The position numbers were made by a program, and so were the translations under genes. The notes beneath the pieces are model-generated. The model did not search any database, was not told where the DNA came from, and was given only the letters and a program-made list of their open reading frames with translations. From Methanomassiliicoccales archaeon (GTDB lineage: Archaea; Thermoplasmatota; Thermoplasmata; Methanomassiliicoccales; JAAEEP01), in contig JAAEEP010000008.1 of NCBI GenBank assembly GCA_013415695.1, forward strand, positions 1 to 64,000: a stretch of DNA of 64,000 bases, read 5' to 3'. Each line of letters starts with the position of its first letter. Positions within the stretch are counted from its first letter, which is position 1. This document shows, one piece after another, positions 17,149 through 26,175 of the stretch.

Positions 17149-18207
17149 TCAGTATTTGCCGTATTTCTTTGCGGCCTTGAAGTATGCCTTCATGTTGTCC
17201 CATGGAGTCAATGGCGAAACTTCACAGCCGGGTGCGAGTATCAGACCGCTTCCTTCCATGGCGATCTCGCATGCGTCCTTGACCTCGGCCTCGATTGCCG
17301 CTGGCGATTCCATTAGGGTGTTGGTGTGGTCAATACCGGCCATCAGGCATAGATGATCACCCCATCCCTCTTTTGCCTCCTTCAGGTTGGGTGTGGCTCC
17401 GCGGTCCCACCAGGAAATTCCCTTGACATTGCTGTATTTCTTCGCCCACTCGCTGATGAGGTCGAACATTGGCTCGACCCCGCAGATGTGGGGGAAGTGG
17501 ATAGCGCCTGGTGTTTTCCTGTAGACATACTCATCCGACGGAGCTCCGAACTCCTTGTACTGATCCACTGTGGTGATCTCCTTCGAAGCCCTTGTTGTCA
17601 GATAACCCGTGTAGAATGCACCACTGTCAATGCAGGCATTGATAAAGTCTGCTATGGTCTGCTCGATCGTCGCGAGACCTTTCTTGAGCGCCTCTGGTTC
17701 GGTCATCATGTGAACCAGTGTGTCCTCCATCGAGGCGACGTGAGTTGTCGTCGTCATTGGACTCGGAAGGGAGACACCGACTGGGACCTTGTCGCCGTAC
17801 TTGTCCGTCACGATGCGGCAAGCATCCAGGTATAGATGCATCCGTCCATCCTTCTTTGGGTCAAGTACTTCGAGCTTCTCCCAATCTTCAGGTTCTTTCA
17901 CCGGGAACTCTCCGAGGGCCATGTGTATGTTGGGCTCATCCGGCATCTTCATCTTGACACCCCAGCCCTGCACAATTAGTCCCATGTCAGAGAGGCAGTA
18001 TATCGTATCACCACCGCACTCCTCATAGAATGCGATATGCGCCTTAGCCATATTCTCGCCACTCATCCCAAAATCGGGAACCGTCATGCCTGGCACGAAG
18101 TTGACCTCAAAGATCCCTCCGAAAAGGCTTGCCGGTACGTAATCCGGTGTTTCGAGATTGGCGGCTGCTTCAAATCTTTGCATTGGAGTCATTTCTTCAG
18201 ACACCAA
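17149..18207 (-). CDS. UroD-family corrinoid methyltransferase, copy 1
   Basis: 352 residues, UroD-like barrel with zinc ligands in HICG (near 240) and APGCEVSP (near 327). It is clearly related to the copy at 15327 (shared WWDRG, GGLDQTN/AGIDHTN and TTVDQY/TTIDQY segments) but well diverged, as expected if each has a different methyl donor or acceptor. It starts with GTG 18207, preceded by GGGGG at good spacing. It is the first gene of the four-gene unit methyltransferase, corrinoid protein, methyltransferase, amidohydrolase. A TATA-like AAAGTATATG element lies on the minus strand near 18255. Confidence 0.87.
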   Translation of the reverse strand: MVSEEMTPMQRFEAAANLETPDYVPASLFGGIFEVNFVPGMTVPDFGMSGENMAKAHIAFYEECGGDTIYCLSDMGLIVQGWGVKMKMPDEPNIHMALGEFPVKEPEDWEKLEVLDPKKDGRMHLYLDACRIVTDKYGDKVPVGVSLPSPMTTTTHVASMEDTLVHMMTEPEALKKGLATIEQTIADFINACIDSGAFYTGYLTTRASKEITTVDQYKEFGAPSDEYVYRKTPGAIHFPHICGVEPMFDLISEWAKKYSNVKGISWWDRGATPNLKEAKEGWGDHLCLMAGIDHTNTLMESPAAIEAEVKDACEIAMEGSGLILAPGCEVSPLTPWDNMKAYFKAAKKYGKY

Positions 18208-18341
18208 AAAACCCCCTTGGTACGTTAGACTTTGTCACTCATTCATTCATATACTTTTTCTTCATAAATCAAGGTGAACTGCGGTTTCAACGAAGCCAGG
18301 GAATATAGAAACGGAAACAATAAAAAATGGGGAAGGAGGGG

Positions 18342-19031
18342 TCAACCGAGGATTATTCGCGCGTCGGCGACCCTGACCTCAGTCGAGTTACCGAAGATGG
18401 GGTTAAGATCCATCTCCATAATGTCCTGAAGGTCAGTGAGGAGGGTAGAGATGGAGATTAGGACCCGCTTCAGGTCCTCGATATTGACTCCCTCCATTCC
18501 CCTGAATCCACGTATAAGCTTGCTTCCCTTGAGTTCCAACAGCATCTCCTCGATATCGATCTCCTCAAGGGGTACGATGCGGTAGGAGACGTCCTTGAAC
18601 ACCTCAACAAAGATACCTCCCAGACCGAGCATTAGAATTGGACCGAACTGAGGATCCTTAGTGGAGCCTACAATGATCTCCAGGCCTTTCAGCATCTTGG
18701 AGACCAGGATGCCCGATATCTCAACGCCTTCGTGACCCAAGGCATTCTCCATGAGCTTGGAGTAGGCTTCATTGACCTCTTTGGAGGAGGATAGGTTTAT
18801 CATCACAGCTCCGAACTCCGTCTTATGAACGATCTGGGGGGAGACCACCTTCAAGACCACTGGATAGCCGATTCGATCGGCCGCCTCAATGGCCTCTTGA
18901 ACTGAATCACAGAGTGCCCATGGTGCCACCGGGATACCATAATCCTCCAGGATCGCGTAGGCTTCGGGTTCGGTAACGAAAGACCTTCCCTCGTCCTTTG
19001 CCTTGGCTATGATCTCAGCGGCCCTTGACAT
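18342..19031 (-). CDS. ADP-forming acyl-CoA synthetase, beta (ATP-grasp) subunit
   Basis: 229 residues, the usual size of a separate ATP-grasp beta subunit. The segments YPVVLKVVSPQIVHKTE (near 55-72), GLEIIVGSTKDPQFGPILMLGLGGIFVEV and EMDLNPIFG are diagnostic. It transfers phosphate from the phospho-histidine intermediate to ADP, giving ATP from acyl-CoA. The ATG at 19031 overlaps the alpha-subunit stop by one base (TGATG), indicating translational coupling. A T-rich run downstream (minus strand, around 18320-18330) may end transcription. Confidence 0.92.
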   Translation of the reverse strand: MSRAAEIIAKAKDEGRSFVTEPEAYAILEDYGIPVAPWALCDSVQEAIEAADRIGYPVVLKVVSPQIVHKTEFGAVMINLSSSKEVNEAYSKLMENALGHEGVEISGILVSKMLKGLEIIVGSTKDPQFGPILMLGLGGIFVEVFKDVSYRIVPLEEIDIEEMLLELKGSKLIRGFRGMEGVNIEDLKRVLISISTLLTDLQDIMEMDLNPIFGNSTEVRVADARIILG

Positions 19032-20494
19032 CAATCTTCACCTCCTGGTCTTACGCCCCTGGACCTCAGGAACCGAGTGTATTGAGCGATTGAACCAATG
19101 GCACGAGCCGTCCTCTCGGGCCAATCGAAGCAGGGAATCCTCTTCTCCTGAAGAATGTCCATGTTTCCAAGGGCGTTCTTGGTGGCAACCCAGCAGACAT
19201 AGGTGGGTTTTCTCATGCCCTCCGACAGGCAGTCGTTCACGGTGTCGGTAACGGCCTGACATACCTCTGGCATTAAGGCAGCCCTCTGCAGAAGAATGGG
19301 GACTATGATGTCCACATCCTCGGACTCATAGAGTATCCTGATGCATTTTGAATATAATTCCACGAACTTCGGCCATACCGGCGTCATGTCGATGGGATTC
19401 CTAGCACTTGCATATTGTGGAATTAGCGAGGCGATCTCTTCCCTGATATCGGGGGACAGCTCCGGTACTATCAATCCATTCTCCTCGCAGAGATCGACCA
19501 GTTCCACACCGGTCCCTCCCGAATTGGTTATTATCCCCACCCGGTTGCCCTTCGGAAGGGGCTGCCAGTCCAGTCCTTTGGCGATATTAACCATATCCAT
19601 GCCGTTGCGGGCAAAGATTATGCCACTCTGCTTGAAGGCAGCCTCGTATGCGGTGAAGGAACCGGCCATTGCGGCGGTGTGGGAGGCTGCCGCTCTTGCC
19701 GCTCCAGCGGTTCGACCAGTCTTGGTGGCCACTATCGGTTTCTTGAGGCTCACTTTCTTGGCGACCTCAAGGAACTCTTTACCACGATCTACGGACTCGA
19801 GGAATAGACAGATCACATTGGTCTCCTCGTCGTCACCGAAGTAGTCCAGGACCTCGAAGTCATCTATTCCAGCCTTGTTGCCATGGGCCATGATCTTGGC
19901 GAACTTCATATGGTGGTCCATAGCAAAAGTGAATATGGCCATCCCGTAAGCACCTGATTGTGTGAGGAATGATATATCCCCCCCCTTGGGCGGCGTACCG
20001 ATACCCATGGAGGCGTTCAGCCCAATGTTACAGTTGTAGATCCCAAAGCAGTTTGGACCCACCACTTTAATGCCCGTCTTTCGGGCAGACTCCATCATCT
20101 TGTCCTGAAGAGCCTTTCCTTCAGGCCCCGCCTCACTGAACCCGGCGGTTATCACCACTGCGGATTTCGCCCCTACTTCAGAAAGATCCTCCATGACCGA
20201 TGGCACGACAGGGGCAGGTACAACGATTACCGCCAGGTCTATGGGACCTGGGATGGATTTGATGTCAGGAAATGCTTTCACACCCTCTACCTCTTCATCC
20301 TTGGGATTGACCATGAAGATTGTGCCCTGGTAACCGTCGACCAGGTTCTTGGCGAATACATTTCCCATCTTACCCTTCTTGCCCGAAGCGCCCACTAGGG
20401 CTACAGACTTTGGATTGAAGATGGCGTCTATTCTCTCGTGCTCCAATCCACTCACCCCTCTCATATCAGAGTTCGAACTTGCGCTCAAGCTCAT
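19031..20494 (-). CDS. ADP-forming acyl-CoA synthetase, alpha subunit
   Basis: 487 residues. A CoA-binding Rossmann domain begins at IFNPKSVALVGASG, followed by the CoA-ligase domains. The phosphorylated catalytic His lies in AASHTAAMAG (near 260), after VGPNCFGIYN and FLTQSGAYG. Together with the beta subunit it converts acyl-CoA, ADP and phosphate to acid, CoA and ATP, the archaeal way of saving energy from 2-oxoacid or aldehyde oxidation. The substrate acyl group is not predictable. Start: ATG 20494 overlaps the upstream gene by 29 bases; an internal ATG at 20464, one base after that gene's stop, is equally likely and would trim ten residues. Confidence 0.9.
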   Translation of the reverse strand: MSLSASSNSDMRGVSGLEHERIDAIFNPKSVALVGASGKKGKMGNVFAKNLVDGYQGTIFMVNPKDEEVEGVKAFPDIKSIPGPIDLAVIVVPAPVVPSVMEDLSEVGAKSAVVITAGFSEAGPEGKALQDKMMESARKTGIKVVGPNCFGIYNCNIGLNASMGIGTPPKGGDISFLTQSGAYGMAIFTFAMDHHMKFAKIMAHGNKAGIDDFEVLDYFGDDEETNVICLFLESVDRGKEFLEVAKKVSLKKPIVATKTGRTAGAARAAASHTAAMAGSFTAYEAAFKQSGIIFARNGMDMVNIAKGLDWQPLPKGNRVGIITNSGGTGVELVDLCEENGLIVPELSPDIREEIASLIPQYASARNPIDMTPVWPKFVELYSKCIRILYESEDVDIIVPILLQRAALMPEVCQAVTDTVNDCLSEGMRKPTYVCWVATKNALGNMDILQEKRIPCFDWPERTARAIGSIAQYTRFLRSRGVRPGGED

Positions 20495-21308
20495 TCTTGG
20501 GATGCTCCCTCTTCCTCACATTAAGAGGATCGATCCTCCGGATTATCTCCACATCCTCAATGGTGGGCAAATCCATGACCCTGACATCCTTATGGATAAT
20601 GGGCTCGAACTCTGTGCTCTCTATTACGTCATCCACCGTCGTATCTGGATATAGATAACGGAGTCTCATGATCTTGCTCTCTGGATCGAAGTCGAACACA
20701 CATAACTCGGTAACCACCCAGTCAGGTCCATTACCAACAAGATCCAGATCCTCCCTTCTACCCTGTGGGGTGACATGCCCCACATTAGTGACGAAGTCGC
20801 ATTTGTCAACAAGAGTGTAGAACTTCTTGTCCTTGCGCTTCTGTACCCTGTGGCGGGTCGTCCATATTGTGTAGTTGATGCAATCTCCAGAGAGGTTGCA
20901 TCCACCCGCACCTCCAGGAAGCTTGACCTTGATGTTGTCTGGAGACCCGATAAGGCTCACATTCTGATTGCCATACTTATCGATCTGTGCACCGGAGAAG
21001 AAAGAACGATCGAGTTCACCCCTTTGGGCCAGGTCGAAAAGTTTATCAACGCTTATGATCGCAGTCCTGTCTTGTATCATGGTCCAGTCGTTAGTGGTTG
21101 TGGGCATGAAAGGAGGGTTCGGATCAATGGCGCTAGATACCCCCCCGAAATAGACCATGTTCTTGGCGTGAGTCAGCTTCGAGAAGTACATCGCTACCAT
21201 GGGTATAGGCGATGATACGCCATGGAACACCATGGTGTGATCCTCTATGCCCTTCGCGATGTTGTACACGAAGAGTTCATCCAACCCGGCTTCGAAAACA
21301 TCACTCAT
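20466..21308 (-). CDS. CoA-transferase family B subunit (GctB/IpdB-like), catalytic Glu apparently missing
   Basis: 280 residues from ATG 21308, with the class I CoA-transferase small-subunit fold: FFSGAQIDKYGNQNVSLIG, LPGGAGGCN and a C-terminal YLYPDTTVDDV segment. In glutaconate CoA-transferase the catalytic glutamate sits in a VESG-type motif on the second strand. Here the same place reads VYFGGVSS, with no Glu. Loss of this residue is known in IpdB of the IpdAB pair, which hydrolyses a ring or beta-diketone bond of a CoA thioester instead of moving CoA. The gene overlaps its partner upstream by 8 bases (ATGAGTGA) and leads into the acyl-CoA synthetase genes. The exact reaction is uncertain. 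Confidence 0.82.
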   Translation of the reverse strand: MSDVFEAGLDELFVYNIAKGIEDHTMVFHGVSSPIPMVAMYFSKLTHAKNMVYFGGVSSAIDPNPPFMPTTTNDWTMIQDRTAIISVDKLFDLAQRGELDRSFFSGAQIDKYGNQNVSLIGSPDNIKVKLPGGAGGCNLSGDCINYTIWTTRHRVQKRKDKKFYTLVDKCDFVTNVGHVTPQGRREDLDLVGNGPDWVVTELCVFDFDPESKIMRLRYLYPDTTVDDVIESTEFEPIIHKDVRVMDLPTIEDVEIIRRIDPLNVRKREHPKNELERKFEL

Positions 21309-22230
21309 AGGTAAACAACTCCATCCAACGCTCCTTGCTCTCCTTCCAGGAGGCAAGTCTGGCGAATCTCTCCTCTCCTATCAATTTCACATATTCTTCG
21401 TGGCTCTTGACCCCGTAGACATACTTGTCCAGATACTTCTCCTTAAACGCCTCCGGGCCTTCCCTGGATGCCTTCATGTAATTGGAGATGTACTCCCTGT
21501 CGTAGGCGTAGTGAGGATAGCAGCTAGTGGGATGTGCTCCGTATGGAAGCTCGACCACTGCCGTGGTCTCGTAGTAAGGTACGTTGGGGCCTATCTTCTT
21601 CATCTCCTCCTCCGACACCACCTTTTCTGCAGTCACAATGACCTTGTTCGCAGCACGAAGGAATAACACATCCGCTACATATGGAGGAAGGACCTTCAGA
21701 TTGCCACGAGGATCAGCCACGTCAACATGTATGATTGCCACTTCGGGAGTCAATGCAGGCGCCAAAACGATCTTCTTCCCGGTGAAAGGATCATCGATTA
21801 CCTTATACTCGGGATGCATGAACAGCTCGTCGCTTCCCTTGATACTCCGCAATGGAATGAATGGTATTCCAAATGAGCCAGCTCTCAATTGATTGATCAG
21901 TGTATTGCAGCAGCTTTCCCGAACCTTCACTTTTCCTGATTCACAGGCCCTTCTGTAGTTAAGTGCTAGGCCAAAGTCCTGCTCGAAACTCACATGAGTC
22001 TCTTCGACAGCACCCGCGATTCCGCCTCCGCAGCAGAGATCGACATCGAATCCGTGGGCTGTTCCCACCAAGTGAAGATCGCGTTTGCCCTGTCTGATCA
22101 TCTCCATGATCAGCCCGATGGGTTCTCTGAGGCATAGGCCACCTCCAATGGCGACCATGTCCCCATCGTTCACCATCGCTGCAGCCTCCTTCAATGTAGT
22201 CAGTTTATCTGTCTGAGTGAAAACTCCCAT
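21301..22230 (-). CDS. CoA-transferase family A subunit (GctA/IpdA-like)
   Basis: 309 residues, the large-subunit type of glutaconate CoA-transferase. Diagnostic parts are GDMVAIGGGLCLREPIGLI near the N-terminus, LVGTAHGFDVDLC, FGIPFIPLRSIKGSD, EVAIIHVDVADPRGN and ELPYGAHPTSCY. It forms a heteromer with the gene at 20466. Because the B subunit lacks the usual catalytic glutamate, the pair may act as a CoA-thioester hydrolase or lyase rather than a transferase. Start ATG 22230 has GGAGT about 8 bases upstream. It is the first gene of a four-gene operon ending with the acyl-CoA synthetase subunits, and divergent from the HdrA operon. Confidence 0.85.
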   Translation of the reverse strand: MGVFTQTDKLTTLKEAAAMVNDGDMVAIGGGLCLREPIGLIMEMIRQGKRDLHLVGTAHGFDVDLCCGGGIAGAVEETHVSFEQDFGLALNYRRACESGKVKVRESCCNTLINQLRAGSFGIPFIPLRSIKGSDELFMHPEYKVIDDPFTGKKIVLAPALTPEVAIIHVDVADPRGNLKVLPPYVADVLFLRAANKVIVTAEKVVSEEEMKKIGPNVPYYETTAVVELPYGAHPTSCYPHYAYDREYISNYMKASREGPEAFKEKYLDKYVYGVKSHEEYVKLIGEERFARLASWKESKERWMELFTYE

Positions 22231-22689
22231 ATATTATCAACTCCGGAGCCGCGATATAATATTCCAGTGAAAAGAACCGATTAAATAGGTTTGCTTCATG
22301 TATTACAGATGCGGAGGGTAATTTAGCAAATGATATCCTGAAGTGATATATCTGGCCATCCTCTTCATTGTATATCAACGCCGTTTAATGACCCATTTGG
22401 GGAGATTTTTCACCTCTACAACGATTCTCAAATAATTCTCAAATAATATCGAACTCCCACAATCTACTTCTCACTTCCCGAACCTTATTTCCCTTTATAT
22501 AAAATGTATTTAAAACCTTCATCTCTGTGACCCCTTTTTAATGCGAAATATGAAATTCATTTTTAAATGAACCGGTATTATTCATATTCATAGTAAGGGA
22601 TATAGTCAATTCGAAACCCTATTATATTCGGATTTCGTATGAAGGCTTTGAGGATGGAATGCGATCCACATCGAAGGGGTAATGCGCTC
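22231..22689. promoter_or_regulatory. Divergent promoter region between the CoA-transferase and HdrA operons
   Basis: This is 459 AT-rich bases between two divergent operons. It holds two perfect tandem copies of ATTCTCAAATA (22424-22434 and 22435-22445), an 11-base period of about one helical turn. It also holds an inverted repeat TTCATTT-TT-AAATGAA (22556-22571) enclosing a TATA-like core. The latter is about 120 bases before the HdrA start. Both could be regulator sites. No gene is apparent. Confidence 0.45.
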
Positions 22690-25600
22690 ATGACGAACGG
22701 AGAGAATAGAATCCTGATAATAGGTGGCGGCATCTCTGGCATCTCCGCCGCTTTGGACCTGGCGAACCAGGGACACGAAGTGATATTGGTGGAGCGAGAT
22801 TCCACAATCGGAGGACACATGGCCAGATTGGATAAGACTTTTCCAACCCTGGACTGTGCGATATGCATCCTTTCTCCGAAGATGGTCGAGGTATCCAGAA
22901 ACCCCCGTATCAAATTGCTCACTTGCTCAGAGGTGATAGATGTCAAAGAGATTGACGGGAGGTTCACGGTGACTGTAGAGAGAAAGCCGAGGTACGTCGA
23001 TGAGTCCAAGTGTACTGGATGTGGCATCTGCATGGAATCGTGCCCATCAACAAAGATACCCAATGAATTCAATGAGGAGATGGACTTTCGAGCAGCCATA
23101 TGGATTCCATTTCCTCAGGCGGTCCCCAGGATCGCAACTATCGACCCAGAGCATTGTTTGAAACTAAGAGAGGGCAAATGTGGAGTCTGTCAGAAGAAGT
23201 GTCCTGTTGGGGCAATTGATTATAACATGCGAGGTGAGAAAGAGGAAATTCAAGTCTCCTCAATCTTGATTGCCACTGGATTCGAACCGCTAGAACCAGT
23301 GGATCTTCAGCGTTATGGATACTGGGACAATGACAACGTTATCACTGCCATTCAACTCGAGAGGATGCTGAACGCCTCTGGACCGACAAAGGGGCATGTG
23401 TTGAGGCCATCGGATGGGGTTCCGCCCAAGAAGATTGCTTTCGTTCTATGTGCTGGTTCAAGGGACGTGAAATGCAAGGAATACTGCTCCAAGATATGCT
23501 GCATGTACTCAGCAAAGGATGCAATGCTTGTTCTTGAGCATGAACCAGAATCCGAGGTAACCATTTTCTATAATGATTTGAGAGCGATAGGAAACGGGGG
23601 CGAGGAATTCCTTGATAGAGCTGCACGCACCCCTGGAGTACGTTATTTGCGAGGGCTCCCAGCGCAGGTTCAGGGAGATGATTTTGGGAACCTGAGCGTG
23701 AGGTATCATGACATCGAACGGGCGTTGGCCGTGGATGGGAGTTACGACATGGTGGTACTCTTCACTCCAATACTACCAAGGAGTGGAATGAGAAAACTGG
23801 CCGAGATTCTTGATATCGAGTTGGATGAGCAGGGATTCGTCTATACTGGTCCGGAGAACAATGTGCAATCATCCAGGGAGGGGATATTCGTATGCGGTTG
23901 TGCCAAAGGGCCAGAGGACATTCCTACCTCCGTAACAGAGGGGATAGCCGCAGCCGCCTGCGCCGCTGGTAGAAGCGAGGTGGAATTCAATGATAAACCG
24001 GCGGAGATCGTCGAGATTCCAGTCTCGGTCGATGATCATCCAAGGATTGGAGTCTATATATGCAGTTGTGGAAGTAATATTGGAGGAGTTGTGGACGTGG
24101 AGGAGGTGGCATCCTATGCTTCCTCTCTCGACGGTGTGGTCTATTCAGAACGCTTCATGTATACCTGCTCGGAGGATACGCAGAAGGAGATACAGGATAA
24201 TATTGTGGAGAAGGGACTGAACCGCATACTGATCGCTGCATGCTCTCCTAGGAGTCATTTGAACCTCTTCAGGGAGACGGCCCATGCTGCAGGACTCAAT
24301 CCCAACCTTGTGGGCCTCGTGAGTTTGAGAGAAATGGACAGCTGGGTTCACATGGGTGAGCCGGAAAAGGCAACAGAGAAGGCGAAGACCATCGTTCGAA
24401 TGGGTGTTGCCAATATGCGTCATGCCCGACCCATGATGGAGATCGAGCAGAAAGTTACGCCCGTTGCTCTGGTCATGGGGGGAGGTGTGGCCGGAATGTC
24501 CAGCGCCCTTGCGATCGCCCAGTCTGGATTCCAGGTGACCATATTAGAAAAGGACCGTGACCTGGGTGGTTCAACATTGAGAAGAATGACCAGGGGAAAT
24601 CAGGATCTTGATCCTCGGAAACTGGTCGAATCGCTGAAAGAGAGAGTTAACTCGGATCAGAGAATCAAGGTCCTCACTTCTACAATTCCCATTGGAGTGA
24701 AAGGCTCGATAGGCAACTTCGTAGTGGAAATTAGGAGCACCCTGGACAAGAACACACCGAACCTCGAACGAAGATTGGAACGAGCAGGCGTAATAATTGT
24801 TGCTACTGGCGCAAAGGACCTTGAGATGAAAGGTTACTTGGAATACGGCAAGGATGAAAGGATCGTCTCCCAGGCGGAGTTCGAGAAATTGATATCTGAG
24901 CGAAGGACAGAATTGAAGACGGTCATCCAGGTACTCTGTGTTGGCGCCAGAGAGAAAGGTAGGGAGTACTGTGCTCTCAACTGCTGTGAGACTGCGATGA
25001 AGGACTTGATAGAGCTAAAGGCCATCAATCAAGATGTTGAGGTTTACGTCCTCTATCGCGACATCCGTACCTCTGGCTTGTTGGAGAAGCTATACAAACA
25101 GGCTTCCGAGGCAGGAATACGGTTCATAAGGTATGATCCTGAATTCCCCCCCAGAGTAGATAGGAACGATTCACTGGAGATCACAGTCAGGGATCAGAGT
25201 CTTGACATCACACTGAGAATCGAATCCGACATTCTTGTGCTGTCCCAACCACTGATTCCAAACCTTGATAACAAGCAGCTCTCCGAGATCATGAAGATCC
25301 CCCTTTCTCAGAACGGCTTCTTCCTTGAAGCCCATCCCAAGCTGAGGCCGGTGGACTCCTTCACCGAAGGAATATTCCTGGCAGGAACCGCTCAGGGACC
25401 AAAGGGAATAAAGGAGTCGATGTCCCAGGGCCTGGCTGCTGCCAGCAGAGCGCTCGTACCTCTATTGCAGGGTAGAGTGATACAGGAGCCAACGGTGGCC
25501 ATGGTAGAACAGGACCTCTGTACGGGATGTGCGAGATGTGTTGAAGCCTGTCCATTTGGCGCTATGGGAATGAAGGTCGCGAATTACCAAGTGACTGCGG

Positions 25601-26175
25601 AGGTTGACACCATGCTTTGCAAGGGATGTGGCAAGTGTGTGGTTGCCTGTCCTTCCAGAGCGGTGTCCCTTTTCGGATTCACCTGCGATCAGATGCTTTC
25701 GCAGATCGACGAGGTTCTTGCCGAAAGAGAGGGTGATGAGCCAAGGGCCGTCGCGTTCCTGTGCAACTGGTGCGCGTATGCGGGTGCGGACAATGCGGGT
25801 GTGAGCCGCTTCCAATACCCCACGAATGTTTTCCCTATCCGAGTCATGTGCTCGGGAAGAGTCGATCCGCTCCACGTGCTTTATGCGCTGCTCAGTGGAG
25901 CTGATGGTGTGTTCATTGGAGGATGTCATCTCGGTGACTGTCATTATGTCTCAGGAAATGAGTTGATGAAGGCCAGGATCGAGCGCCTGATCTCGATGGT
26001 TGAGGATTTCGGACTGGAGCCAGAGAGAATACGGGTGGAATGGGTATCAGCCTCAGAAGGCAAGAAGTTTGCCGAGGTCATCACCGATTTCGTGGAGGAT
26101 CTCAAGCGTTTGGGACCCAGTCCTCTGCGACCACTCGATGAAGAAGAGGTCAAAGAGGAGAAGGGGGTGGTGTGA
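22690..26175 (+). CDS. Tandem HdrA-HdrA-MvhD fusion (heterodisulfide reductase A-like electron-bifurcating subunit)
   Basis: 1161 residues. The first half is an HdrA flavoprotein: FAD motif GGGISGISAALDLA near residue 12, DCAICILSPKM, an inserted 4Fe-4S pair with CTGCGICMESC and CGVCQKKC. A second HdrA unit follows, beginning with YICSCGSNIGG (about 455) and a second FAD motif GGGVAGMSSALAIA (about 595). Then come two 4Fe-4S motifs, CTGCARCVEAC (about 942) and CKGCGKCVVAC (about 976), and an MvhD domain to the end (FLCNWCAYAGAD, GCHLGDCHY). Two HdrA units in one chain are reminiscent of QmoA/QmoB. The protein should bifurcate or confurcate electrons among ferredoxin and other carriers. An in-frame ATG at 22639 would add 17 residues, but 22690 has AAGGGGT upstream. 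First gene of the glutamate-synthase operon. Confidence 0.9.
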   Translation: MTNGENRILIIGGGISGISAALDLANQGHEVILVERDSTIGGHMARLDKTFPTLDCAICILSPKMVEVSRNPRIKLLTCSEVIDVKEIDGRFTVTVERKPRYVDESKCTGCGICMESCPSTKIPNEFNEEMDFRAAIWIPFPQAVPRIATIDPEHCLKLREGKCGVCQKKCPVGAIDYNMRGEKEEIQVSSILIATGFEPLEPVDLQRYGYWDNDNVITAIQLERMLNASGPTKGHVLRPSDGVPPKKIAFVLCAGSRDVKCKEYCSKICCMYSAKDAMLVLEHEPESEVTIFYNDLRAIGNGGEEFLDRAARTPGVRYLRGLPAQVQGDDFGNLSVRYHDIERALAVDGSYDMVVLFTPILPRSGMRKLAEILDIELDEQGFVYTGPENNVQSSREGIFVCGCAKGPEDIPTSVTEGIAAAACAAGRSEVEFNDKPAEIVEIPVSVDDHPRIGVYICSCGSNIGGVVDVEEVASYASSLDGVVYSERFMYTCSEDTQKEIQDNIVEKGLNRILIAACSPRSHLNLFRETAHAAGLNPNLVGLVSLREMDSWVHMGEPEKATEKAKTIVRMGVANMRHARPMMEIEQKVTPVALVMGGGVAGMSSALAIAQSGFQVTILEKDRDLGGSTLRRMTRGNQDLDPRKLVESLKERVNSDQRIKVLTSTIPIGVKGSIGNFVVEIRSTLDKNTPNLERRLERAGVIIVATGAKDLEMKGYLEYGKDERIVSQAEFEKLISERRTELKTVIQVLCVGAREKGREYCALNCCETAMKDLIELKAINQDVEVYVLYRDIRTSGLLEKLYKQASEAGIRFIRYDPEFPPRVDRNDSLEITVRDQSLDITLRIESDILVLSQPLIPNLDNKQLSEIMKIPLSQNGFFLEAHPKLRPVDSFTEGIFLAGTAQGPKGIKESMSQGLAAASRALVPLLQGRVIQEPTVAMVEQDLCTGCARCVEACPFGAMGMKVANYQVTAEVDTMLCKGCGKCVVACPSRAVSLFGFTCDQMLSQIDEVLAEREGDEPRAVAFLCNWCAYAGADNAGVSRFQYPTNVFPIRVMCSGRVDPLHVLYALLSGADGVFIGGCHLGDCHYVSGNELMKARIERLISMVEDFGLEPERIRVEWVSASEGKKFAEVITDFVEDLKRLGPSPLRPLDEEEVKEEKGVV

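Noticed and set aside
15327-18207. The two UroD-family genes as heme biosynthesis uroporphyrinogen decarboxylases
   Set aside because: Both carry the HxCG...GCE zinc motif of methyltransferases and flank a corrinoid protein; no heme genes are nearby.
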